NCBI GenBank assembly: GCA_004369085.1
Contig: ML210427.1
Location: 1 to 30,241, forward strand
DNA: 30,241 nucleotides
Reading direction: 5' to 3'
From: Coprinopsis marcescibilis
Lineage: Eukaryota > Basidiomycota > Agaricomycetes > Agaricales > Psathyrellaceae
Positions 1 through 9,180 of the stretch are shown piece by piece; position 1 is the first letter of the stretch, and the number at the start of each line of letters is the position of its first letter. Below the pieces are notes generated by a model that was given only the letters and a program-made list of their open reading frames with translations, was not told the origin of the DNA and ran no database searches. The position numbers and the translations under genes were made by a program.

Positions 1-46
1 TATCAAGTACATACCGTTTCGTTTAAACGGTACCCTCACAAGTCAC

Positions 47-89
47 AATTAAGATTAAGATCATCTTTAAGATGATCTTAATCTTAATT
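47..89. repeat. Perfect 20-bp-arm palindrome in left subterminal region
   Basis: Arms 47-66 and 70-89 are exact reverse complements around the trinucleotide tta. The palindrome contains five of the hexamers TTAAGA/TCTTAA. It sits just inside the left TIR and has no equal at the right end, so it is either a local duplication of a transposase-binding motif or a hairpin-forming feature of this copy. Confidence 0.9.
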
Positions 90-400
90 CTGACGTGCAT
101 GTAGTTACGACTGTCTTAACTCACTGTGCTCTCGAGGGGAACATTAAGACAACAAATAGGCGCCCATCAAGACTGACCCGGTTCGTCTTAATTCTGCCGT
201 TTGAATTAAGACACACTGGCGTCTTAAAGACGTCGAAATTTAGGATCTCAATCTTATTCCAGAGACTATTTACAGTGAATAAGACTGGTAGCTACCTGCT
301 CCATTTAAGACCATCAGTTAATTAAGATGATAGCTCACTGCTTAACTGACTGTCTTGATCAGACTGATAGTTTGCCGTTCTCAAAGTTATCTCTCCAAGT

Positions 401-442
401 CCTTCTCACACTTTCTCCGTTGTAGGAGAAGGTGAGAGAAGG
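401..442. repeat. Imperfect hairpin, 18-bp arms
   Basis: Arms 401-418 and 425-442 are inverted copies with two mismatches and a 6-nt loop. They are CT-rich/GA-rich and lie at the outer edge of the promoter-like core of the element, in the initiator-like pyrimidine tract seen on the - strand. Confidence 0.7.
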
Positions 443-483
443 TGGGAGAGATGCAGAGTCGTCCTGGTCGCATGGTGCATTGC

Positions 484-586
484 TTATATACCCCAGGACT
501 TCGTTTGATTTCCCCACACACCCGTGACCCACCAGCCATCATACCAACGTGGATGTTTGGTTGACAAACATGCCCTGGGTATATAA
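484..586. promoter_or_regulatory. Divergent pair of TATA boxes in transposon core
   Basis: A TATATAA is read on the - strand at 490-484 and another on the + strand at 580-586. Both sit in the near-identical context GGTATATAAGC, preceded by a C/G-rich CCTGGG-like block and followed 30-60 bp downstream by a pyrimidine-rich tract (425-460 read on -, 608-645 on +). The two halves form a long imperfect inverted repeat about 90 bp apart. This matches a symmetrical bidirectional core promoter. No coding sequence follows within the element, so what it transcribes is unknown. Confidence 0.55.
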
Positions 587-1314
587 GCTGCAGCCCCTCT
601 TCGGTATGCCACCATCTCTTTCTCTCTTTTCCCTCACCTTTCTCCAGGGTGTGAATGGGAGAGACGGAAAGAGCACCAGCCGCCGCCCGCCTCTTGAACA
701 CGACGGTGCGCAGCGAGTGTGGTGTCCCTACCGAACCACATTAAGATAATCTTAATTAGTAGCGACACATCACCCAAAATTTAAGTATGTCGAGTGAAAT
801 TTAAGTTGTTCTTGTAACGCCGGTAGGGGATTATCTTAAAGATTATCGCCCGCATCTTAAACCCAGATTAAGAGCCCACGATACTGGGCGTCTAGCTTAA
901 TGTGTATCTTAGTTAAGACATCGCAGGATACAGGTAAGCTTAATAATTAAGATAAGGACTGTCTTAATTATCGTCTTATCTTAATTATGAGTCGTGAAGG
1001 CACCGTTTAAACGAAACGGAACTGGTTACTGTTTCATTAAGGACTAAGGCCTCAGACCTTGTTCATAATCTTCTACTTCCCCACATCTCACATTACTACA
1101 GCCCAGTAGCAGCTCAAGAGCGCGAGTCCCAGATCTTTACCACTATCTGACAAACATCTCATATTAGGAAGTGCTGTGCAAATCATGGATGAATTGACAA
1201 GCGTGGCTACTGAAGAACCAACGTATGTCCCACTTTATCAAAGTACAGCCTTTGACCAACGGTTCCATAAAGACGGTCTGAGTTACGTGCACAGCAACTC
1301 ACGCTTTCCCCGCC

Positions 1315-3101
1315 ATGTACCCCTTGTCGCTTCCTCTAGAACTTGTTCAGAATATCAGTGGTCAGGTATGTACCGTGCGCACGAGCACGGCCTCAAGCTC
1401 TAGCTCACGGATGATTGGTGTACAGGCAGATATCTCGGATGTGAAGTCTCTACGGCTGGTTTGCAAAGCCTTTGCAGAGGTCGCAGCAGGAGACTTGTTC
1501 TATTGCCTGGTGATCGATATGAACAACTTGAAGCCACAAAATGGATTTGATATTCTATTGTCACTGGCAAGCGATGGGTCGCACCCAGCCAGGACTGCCA
1601 CCCGGGAGCTGTCCATTCAACGAATCGACCTTGATGAGCCAGTGGAGGTGACGTCCTTTCTAATCCCGGCCTTGAAATCTTTGGGAAACCTCAAAAAGCT
1701 CAGGTAAGTATCTGGCGATGTGTCGCAATGAGTTCAATTAATTTCTCTGTCTCTAGGCTGTGTTACCTCTTCACTGAGTTAGACTGGATCTACACGCCCG
1801 TTCTCGAATGCCTCAAGCCGATGATGCCAAGAATCACCGCCCTAGAAGTGTCGTTGATTTATGCTGATCCCCAGATGCCGGACGACAAAACGAAAGCTTT
1901 TACCGCGTTGCTCAACAGTGCTCAAATCTCTCGGCTGACGAGCTTTGCAATTGATTCAAGTCGTGGAGGGGGCCCGCGACAGGATATAGGCTCGCACCTG
2001 CCCACCGCAGCACTCAGTGTCATCGAGAAATCGAGCAGCCATCTTCAATCACTCGCATTCAGGATGCCATCCCTGGGCCCTCTCAAAAACACGTCAACTC
2101 CAACCACTTTGCAAACGATCTTTGGGCCTAGCACAAGATCATCATTTGCCGTGTTAACACATCTAACAATATCCGATGAAATCATCTGCAACATGCGCAG
2201 CTCCACCCCCACCGTTCCCCAGCTCAACTCGCTCAAGCACCTCACATGTATGCCACAAATGACTACAACAATCGATTTTGAACCTCCCATTGTCGGCAAT
2301 CAACAACCCACATTCGACTTTTGGACAGCCCTCGCAAACACAGGAGTACGGCTACAGAGCATCAAGGGCGCGAGAGCCACTCGAGAACTGTTCCATTATC
2401 TGGAGTCATACTCCGGGGAGCTTCAGGAGCTCCATATCAAGTGCTACCGTGCGCACAACGATGGAAAGGACAAGTGGCAAGATCTGGGAGAGGAGCTTTG
2501 GAACCGCATCGTACCCCTCCACCACACATCGCTTCGCATCCTTCAAATTCGATCGAATTGCGATGGATGGTGGTCCTTTGGACCTCTAACACAAGACGTC
2601 TTCCAGATCCACGCTTTTCCAGAGTTGGAAGAGCTGACATTAAACGTTCACAAACCACCAAAATCATCGGCAGACTCGCAAACTGGATATGTGGTATGTC
2701 ACATCTAGCTCATGCTGCGCATTCAACCGTGGTCTGACCTCGAGCACTAAACTCAGACAGCTCTCCTGGATCTTGTCTCTCAATCAAAGCTATACAGCTC
2801 CCTCAGAGAGCTAGTAATTTCATTCCCTATTCCTGCGCCGCGACATAGTGGGTGCAGGTGCCGGAGAGGAGGCGCCAGACCTGAGATACAGTACGCAAGG
2901 ACAGAAAGCTCAAAGATATTGGCCCGCATTTGGCCTCCGACAGTTCGGCTGCCAAACTTGACATTTGCAAACAACTACAGTCCCCACACCCAATTGCTTC
3001 CAGTAATGATCCACGAAGGATGCATGTACAAACTTTCCGAGGCTTTGGAGGATATTCCGCTGGGCGTGCAACACATACGCTTCATTCCTAGGTCACCTTG
3101 A
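1315..3101 (+). CDS. F-box/LRR-like protein, family A member 1 (four exons)
   Basis: Predicted 536-aa protein. Exons 1315-1365, 1426-1703, 1757-2693 and 2757-3101; introns 60, 53 and 63 nt. ATG 1315 is the only start after an in-frame stop at 1279. The N-terminus is F-box-like: LPLELVQNI at 6-14, then SLRLVCKAF after the first intron, the part of F-box proteins that binds Skp1 in SCF ubiquitin ligases. The rest is leucine-rich and diverged. Two motifs recur in the paralogues at 4632 and 9285: FWTALANTGVRL (about 298-309) and WWSFGP (381-386). The last exon frame needs the acceptor ACTCAG at 2751-2756, which restores the paralogue-matching stretch LLDLVSQSKLYSSL. Intron 1 is a multiple of three with no stop, so its retention would add 20 residues inside the F-box. 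The substrate is unknown. Confidence 0.85.
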
Positions 3102-3226
3102 AGTTACAAACATGTATGCACTTCTAAAGAAACTACGGCTCGATGACTTCTGTTGCATCTCAAACTTCAAGGATACAAATCAAGATGGAACCAAAGCTGT
3201 CCAAAAAGACTATAGGTTTGCAACAA

Positions 3227-3323
3227 TGCATCAAGAGGGAATCGAACCCCCGGCGGGTCGAGACGGCAAACGAAATTGAGTCTCGAATGGCAACGACCCA
3301 GGTTACCACTACCCCATTGATGC
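3227..3323 (-). tRNA. tRNA-Gly (GCC), with intron
   Basis: On the - strand the 5' end GCATCAA pairs with 3' TTGATGC (7 bp) plus discriminator A. The anticodon stem GGTCG/CGACC encloses a loop with anticodon GCC at 3291-3289. The T arm is GGGGG TTCGATT CCCTC. A 26-nt intron (3287-3262) follows anticodon position 37, the canonical site for eukaryotic tRNA introns. Mature length is 71 nt, normal for tRNA-Gly. It lies 125 bp beyond the stop of the F-box gene at 3101 and in the opposite direction. Confidence 0.92.
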
Positions 3324-3347
3324 AACAACGTCTCGCGCCTTATTGCG

Positions 3348-3395
3348 CCAGCCAGCACGATGAGCACATATGTGTTGTTGTGCGGTGCTGGCTGG
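3348..3395. repeat. Inverted repeat, 11-bp perfect arms
   Basis: CCAGCCAGCAC (3348-3358) is the exact reverse complement of 3385-3395, with a 26-nt spacer that has some further self-complementarity. It lies 24 bp upstream of the tRNA-Gly gene (which reads leftward). It could be a hairpin left by a small mobile element; no duplication of flanking bases is evident. Confidence 0.6.
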
Positions 3396-4631
3396 AGCAT
3401 GTTTTGTGTCTGTGAGTTCGAATGACTAGGGCAAATTGGACGCCAGGGGTGACCTTATTGGATGGTCGGCACGTCGGTATGGTTGTAACTGGGTTTGAAG
3501 TCGTTGAACGATATGTTCAGCTGAGTTCACCAGCAACAGTACAAAAGAGCCGCGCCTATTCATCTGGCAGGACACAACGGCGTTCAGCACTCCCTTGATC
3601 ATACCATTGTCCCATCTGAGCTCTGCGGTGCCAAAATCACAGTCGAAGAAGGGGAAAGGGAACCAAGAATGTTTCCCAACCGTAGGCCCAGTGCGCTTCC
3701 ATGAGGATGATATTGACTTTGTACGCTGACTATTGGGTTAGTCTGGAAAATACCTCAGACTTCCATAGACCTGAAGCGGCATGAGAGGACTGGAGGCCCA
3801 GCCGCAGTACAATGGCAGTCAGTCGGGGGAACGTTGAGGAAGATCCAAGTGGCTGAGACTCGGGCCTAAGCGTGCCAGCCAATCGACACGCGAGATTTAA
3901 ATGTTACCGGCAAACACCGAGCCACAGAAAATAGAACATGACAGCGCCCAAAATGAACCTCAAACCTCTTGCCCTCACAAGGCGCCCATATAATGCCTGT
4001 GTCTACCCTCAGCACACTGCACTCCAGGCGGTATGCAAGGGGAAGGGGCCCTTGCATTATAATATCTTCTCCTTGAGCCAGCATCGTCCGAGTCGTATGA
4101 TCCTCATCCGAAGGCTCCCCTTCTCCTGCAATTACAGTGGACCACGGCACGGAAGTGCAGCTGCCCATTTATTCATGTAAGGTACGCCAAACTGACGACC
4201 GCGGGGGGTTACTTCGACCAGATTCTGCCAATCTACAGGCGGTCGTCTGCGTGCTACCAACAATATCGTTAGTTCACCCAATCGCATCGGGAGGCTCCCA
4301 GAGGCCACTCAGCTCGCTTTGCATCCCAATCATTGGCTTTACTTGATTCTTTATGCGTTTTTCAAGACTTGCTCTAGGTCGGTAGGATAAGGGACGGGTG
4401 ACGCTTGGGCTGAACACACGTTTGGCAGGCGGAGAGACACACCTGTAACTCTCGCTAGCCTTTCAAACACAGCACTGGGTTGTCACATGGATCCAGATCT
4501 TATCATCCAAAACAGTCGTCAAAGAGTTCATGGTCATCTGACCTGAACCGAATACCAGCCGTGCCAATCATGCTTGTTACATCCCTTCCTTTCTCTCCAA
4601 CGCGATTCACCTTGCACCTTCTCAAGTCCGT
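3396..4631. other. Intergenic, no gene recognised
   Basis: About 1.2 kb between the tRNA-Gly hairpin and the next F-box gene. Reading frames up to about 100 codons exist on both strands (for example 4168-3866 on -), but none resembles a known family and none pairs with convincing splice sites. The right end presumably holds the promoter of the gene at 4632. Confidence 0.6.
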
Positions 4632-6516
4632 ATGGCCGCCTTTCCGCCAGAACTTATTAAGAATATTGCTGAACAGGTAAACAACACCCACTGTCCATCC
4701 CTACTTAGTAAGCTAAGAAACTTGAACACAAAGGGAACACATCAAGAAACGAAAGCCCTCCGACTCGTCTGCCACACCTATGCAGCCCTCCTTCAAGCAA
4801 CCGCCCTCCGCAAATTCACAATCCACCTCGATCGTGAACGCTACCACCTCAACCCTTCCAGACTCGAATTCCGTTTCCGTGCTCTCGAATGGCTCGCAGC
4901 AGAAGCAGAAACAGACACACACCCCGGATCAAGACTCACGACCGAGCTTGTCATCGATGAAATATTCCTGAATGATAACGAACATGCTCGGCTTGGTGTT
5001 TGTTTAGGACCTGCCATTCGTGCGCTAAAGAGTGTCACCAAGGTCTAGTGAGTCGCGATCGCCTGGCGCTGGGCTCATGAATCACCCTCTCACCATTGTA
5101 CGCACATAGCTGGGAAACGGACAGCGGACCCAACTCAACGTCCGACGCCCTCAAGCAGCACTACAGCACCATAACACAGTCGCTCACGCCCCGTCTATCT
5201 TTTCTCACCTCCCTCAAAATGGGTGCACACAGGTTCTCCCGCGACGCTGCCAACTTAACTCTCTTAAGACCAACGGGTAGTGCCAGCCCTCCCTCGTTCC
5301 CCAACCTCAATACTCTCTACCTCTGGAATATTGATAGATCATCGAGGCGGGATTTAGACACTGTAGGACAGACAGTGTGTGTTGCGCCGCGCATATGCGA
5401 TTTAAATGTCAGCTTGCGAATGCGCAGCATACGGGCGTTTGAAGCGTCCAATAGGTATACATCACCGATCCCTATTCAGACGTTCTTACCACCGCCACCT
5501 CCTCTCATTGCCGATAACAACAATACCGCAACGTTAACAGTCCAAACTCTAACGCTATCGACCGAGTCCCGCTTTATAAATAGTACATCGCCCACCCTCC
5601 CACACCTCCCACACCTGCAGTGCCTAACACTCCACATCGGGTGTACCCAGCACCCACTTCCTCTTGAAACGACCAGCAAACCCGCAATATACAAGCATAC
5701 AGTATGGGATGCACTGAAGGAAAGCGGGATCAAGCTTCGGCGACTGGATACCGACGACCTTTGTCCCTCGTTAATTCGGTACTTATCTGCGTATGGGGGT
5801 GTATTGGAGGTGTTGGCTATTAGCCATCATATATCTGCGCAGACTATCAATGGCAGTAACATCCAGACGAATGCATCGACAATGGAGTTGTTGAGCGGGG
5901 TGGCACGCGAATTCTTCAACGCGGCCCTCCCCCTACATGCAGCAAGCCTCACTCACCTCTCCCTCAACGTCAATCACGAGTGGTGGGGAACGTGGTGGTT
6001 CGGCCCTGGAATGGTCCTGGCAAAATCTTTTCCGCAACCGAACTGTGTTTTTGCAAAATTGGAGGAGCTGGGGATGGCGGTCATGCTGCCTATTGCGGAA
6101 GAGAGGTTGGGAGGTGGTGCATTGGACGGAGAAGATACCGACTATCTAGTGAGTTTATAATCCCGGTACCGATAATCACTCCCATCCAAGCACTGACACA
6201 CACACAGAAACGCCTGCTAGAGGTCACACTTCTCCGCCCAACCCACTTCCCTGCGCTCCATACTCTCAAAACCCGCACCCCAAGCCCAAACTCAATCTTG
6301 CCTCCTGCGAAATATACCACCCGAATTGAGGGCTACCGACTCGGAATCCCTGTGGGAGAAGGGCCAGCAACCTCAGCATCGGCGGAAAGGGAGAGATTCC
6401 GGGAAAACAAGTTTAGGTTTATGCTGCAGTTTGAATATGAAAAGTGGACTGCCCTTGTCGATGATGATGAGCACGGAGTTGTGCGATTTGAGAATATAGT
6501 CGTACCTAAGAAATGA
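4632..6516 (+). CDS. F-box/LRR-like protein, family A member 2 (four exons)
   Basis: Predicted 568-aa protein. Exons 4632-4676, 4734-5047, 5110-6148 and 6208-6516; introns 57, 62 and 59 nt. The F-box-like start is PPELIKNIAEQ (5-15), then ALRLVCHTY. Family A motifs are present: VWDALKESGIKLR (about 318-330) and WWFGP (415-419). The introns at KVTKV/W (phase 2) and DYL/KRL (phase 0) sit at the same places as in the paralogues at 1315 and 9285. Intron 1 ends in AAAG rather than a pyrimidine-AG. I chose it because it leaves exactly the same 13-residue distance to RLVC as in the 1315 gene. It is a multiple of three with no stop, so the unspliced form would stay in frame and add 19 residues. Leucine-rich repeats are diverged; the target is unknown. 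Confidence 0.85.
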
Positions 6517-6770
6517 TAATGATACTGACTTGGATAATATGGATCCCGGATTGATTCATCTCAACAAAAGCTCTGACTCGGATAATTCCAATTCTTAGCT
6601 AACTGATTTTCAATGGATTTTTATCGAAGGAAGAGGGGTGGCCAAGAAATACCGACAAATTTATTTCTTTTACGAAGTTTTACTACTCATTAACTATCTT
6701 GATAAGGCGATGCTGTACATACATGAGATATAACCTTCTAAGCATCCCTTGAGTTCAGTTGGGAGTCATA

Positions 6771-8501
6771 CTAATGATCAGCCTCTTGAATCGAGTATCT
6801 GTCCTCAGAGCTGGCCAACTTGTAGGAACAGCAATGAAGTGGGTAGTTTACCATATCGTAAATGAGCTCCTTCGGTCTTGTGAGAATGGTAGCGCCAGCC
6901 GTTCGAGCCATAGCAACAGCCTCATCATACTTGTTATCCTTGTAAGGCCGGTCAACTGCGTACATCTCCTCTTCCTCCCAAGGGCACTCATAAAAGGCAA
7001 TCGTATGATCCTTTGGCCCCTCGTATTCCAATCTTCTAGACCTTAACCATTGTACGACCTGGTCGATGCCCCTGGAAATGATTCCGTCTAACGAATAAGG
7101 CGACCATGTGTCGGTGCATACGAGAACTTGTAGATTCCTGAGCGCTAAGTTTGAGCCGGAGGTTTCAATCCAACGGAAAAAATCATAGTCCGCAACATGC
7201 AATCGTCGGACCTGCTGAGCCCCAATAGATATCAACGAGGCAAGGTTCTGCGCATATATGCCAGAATTCTCCAGCGACAAGGTATGGAACTGTGGGGTTG
7301 CTGTCAATCTCGCAACAATTCGTCCAACATCCTCAACATCCTTTATATTCGTCCTCCCCCATATCCCATCGAGTCCTTCAATCCGAAGAAATTGAAGCTG
7401 GGGAAACTCCAGCCAGCGCAGTGAGCAATTAGCCTTCATCCCCCGCACGATTACCGTCTTCACCATCGGGTTCGTTGAGAGAATGGCATGTGTGCTGTCG
7501 GCAGCGTTACTTTCTTGGCGGAGGCCCGTAAGGCTGAGGATGACTTCTTCCAATTGAGGCAAACATACAGGTGAGAGCAATGACGCAAGAGTTTGTGGGC
7601 TTGAAAGCTGTATATCACGTCCCAGGTGCAGGGATGTGATTGAGGAGTGCTGAAACGGATTCAGTCGGAGTTTGTTAAGGAAAAGGGCTGTCATCCTGGG
7701 CAAAATGGCGCTGAGAGGCTTTGCCGACGTCAGAGTAGGGGGGGAGCGGGAACTACAAGTGAGGGTCAGCCTCTCGGTAGAGCATGGCGCTTCTTGCCAG
7801 TGGGCTACGACACCGAGAAGATTGGTGGGGGACAAATCGAGAATCGCAAGATAAATCCATTTTCGACCATTCAAAAACGATAGAAAGCTGTCTATGTTGC
7901 TTTGTCCGTAGGGGAAGCCCATCTCGAGGTCGATCGAGAGCGCTACCTCTGCTCCTTGTCCCCCACGATTGTACCAGCGTGCCAAAGTGTCAAAGAAGTT
8001 CTGGGTATTCCCACTGGGAATTGTATCGACTTTGAGCCCTCTCCAAAGCTCTGGAGTGGCGAATGCAATGCTTCTCCACAAAGGGCAAATGTGTCGTAGC
8101 TTCAAGAAGTGGTTCCGGTCTGACGAGGTCATTAATATGCGAGGAAATGATGATTTGATGATATGGGCAATGAGTTCGGCAGGAAGGTGACGGAAGGGGG
8201 CCAAGAGGTAAATGTGAGCTGATTTCTCCTCGCACAGCGTTTCACGCTTGCATTTGAGTGCTTCGAGCTCTGGCGTCGTTGTATAGCTTGATAGGTCCTT
8301 TAGGAGACTGGACCTCTTTTCATCGAGGAGGGATATCATCGCTCTAAGGTCTTGAATCCGACGTCTGCAATTTTGGAGCAGGTTGGTTGGGAGTTCTTTA
8401 TTCTGAGTCGCATAGTATTTGAGGACGGGGTCACTAATTCTTGCTTCAAAAGGGACTTCTCCTGGCGAGAGGTACTGTAACTGTTCGAGGAGGTTATCCA
8501 T
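6771..8501 (-). CDS. Coiled-coil F-box protein, family B member 1
   Basis: Single-exon gene, 576 aa from the ATG at 8501. That start is preferred over ATGs at 8591 and 8621 because the extra residues show no family likeness and the outermost (MTGLTV) are encoded by the inverted repeat of an inserted MITE. A basic/acidic coiled coil at about 41-95 precedes an F-box-like domain starting RHLPAELIAHII (104-115), a common arrangement in agaricomycete F-box proteins. The C-terminal part is leucine-rich. It is a clear paralogue of the gene at 13563-11836: both share NPFQHSSI/HPFQHSSI, QFHTLSLEN/NFHTLSLEN and LVCTDTW/VLCTDTW in the same order. Expected role: SCF ubiquitin-ligase substrate adaptor (family knowledge); substrate unknown. 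It converges on the gene ending at 6516. Confidence 0.85.
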   Translation of the reverse strand: MDNLLEQLQYLSPGEVPFEARISDPVLKYYATQNKELPTNLLQNCRRRIQDLRAMISLLDEKRSSLLKDLSSYTTTPELEALKCKRETLCEEKSAHIYLLAPFRHLPAELIAHIIKSSFPRILMTSSDRNHFLKLRHICPLWRSIAFATPELWRGLKVDTIPSGNTQNFFDTLARWYNRGGQGAEVALSIDLEMGFPYGQSNIDSFLSFLNGRKWIYLAILDLSPTNLLGVVAHWQEAPCSTERLTLTCSSRSPPTLTSAKPLSAILPRMTALFLNKLRLNPFQHSSITSLHLGRDIQLSSPQTLASLLSPVCLPQLEEVILSLTGLRQESNAADSTHAILSTNPMVKTVIVRGMKANCSLRWLEFPQLQFLRIEGLDGIWGRTNIKDVEDVGRIVARLTATPQFHTLSLENSGIYAQNLASLISIGAQQVRRLHVADYDFFRWIETSGSNLALRNLQVLVCTDTWSPYSLDGIISRGIDQVVQWLRSRRLEYEGPKDHTIAFYECPWEEEEMYAVDRPYKDNKYDEAVAMARTAGATILTRPKELIYDMVNYPLHCCSYKLASSEDRYSIQEADH

Positions 8502-9180
8502 GATATCGGCTTCGTGAGTGTTGAGGATGATCGATGAGCAACGAACCAAACGACAATCAGACCACTCATAAAGATGCCACGCACGGGCCATAGTGCGTTG
8601 AGGTACAGTCAAACCTGTCATAACCCATACCTGAGATAAGCCATAACCTCCAATAACCCATACCTTTGGGAGCTACCAAACCCAGATTTCACTGCCAAAC
8701 CGACCTGTGATAACCCATAGTCGCCAATAACCCATACTTTTCCCGTCCATGGAGGAGTATGGCTTATCACAGGTTCGACTGTACATTAACCTTCGGCTAG
8801 CGTGACCTTGTTTGCAAGCACCCATCGAGCCCCTAGTAAGTACGTAGAATGAAATGTGTTACGTATATAGGCTGTCAGGTTACGAGATTGTATCAATGTA
8901 TGGGCTTTACGGGCTTGTCACCGACATATTGCCACGGTAAGTACCGAAGCCAAAATGTTGAAAGTTGCGCTCCGCTGGTTTTGACTATCTACCACATACT
9001 TCACCTCAACAACGTACAAAGGGCAACACACGCAATATGATCACACGCAGCGCAGCGCGTAAAGCAAAATCCGGTACTTATAATTCACACATCTTGATTT
9101 AAGAGTTTATATAATTCAAGCGTACTCGTGCCCTGCGTTGGTCATATCATTCAGGAATACCTACCCCAACCTATCCCACG
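8502..9180. promoter_or_regulatory. Shared upstream region of two divergent F-box genes
   Basis: This 0.68-kb interval separates the start of the - strand gene (8501) from the first recognisable codon of the + strand gene (9181). It therefore holds both promoters. It contains the pogo-type MITE at 8606-8781; I see no other gene or RNA in it. Confidence 0.6.
8606..8781. mobile_element. pogo/Fot1-type MITE, 176 bp, with TA target duplication
   Basis: Terminal inverted repeats of 25 bp (8606-8630 and 8757-8781, three mismatches) start CAGTC and are flanked by TA on both sides (8604-8605, 8782-8783). A CAGTC... terminus plus TA duplication is the hallmark of pogo/Fot1 elements in the Tc1/mariner superfamily. 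The interior repeats the unit ATAACCCATA four times in two related blocks (about 8615-8675 and 8705-8740). No coding capacity. The insertion is in the promoter region between divergent F-box genes, about 105 bp upstream of the - strand start codon. Confidence 0.92.

Larger units (their letters stand above)
14..1019. mobile_element. Non-autonomous TIR DNA transposon, about 1.0 kb
   Basis: The ends are inverted repeats of 31 bp, 27 of 31 identical: left 14-44 and right 989-1019, both starting CCGTTTCGTTTAAACGGT when read inward. Each tip is itself palindromic (CCGTTT...AAACGG). No open reading frame inside resembles a transposase, so the element must be mobilised in trans. The arms (about 45-345 and 750-985) are rich in TTAAGA/TCTTAA hexamers and the centre (about 380-745) is a different, promoter-like sequence. 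The bases next to the tips (AGTACATA and AACTGGTT) do not form a target-site duplication, so the superfamily is unassigned and the copy may be old or rearranged. It ends about 300 bp upstream of the first F-box gene. Confidence 0.85.

Noticed and set aside
1185..1403. ATG at 1185 as the start of the first F-box gene
   Set aside because: Its frame ends at 1403 and differs from the F-box frame; an in-frame stop at 1279 precedes the chosen ATG at 1315.
3866..4180. Opposed 100- and 80-codon frames as genes
   Set aside because: No recognisable domain, no splice signals that extend either frame, and both strands are equally open.
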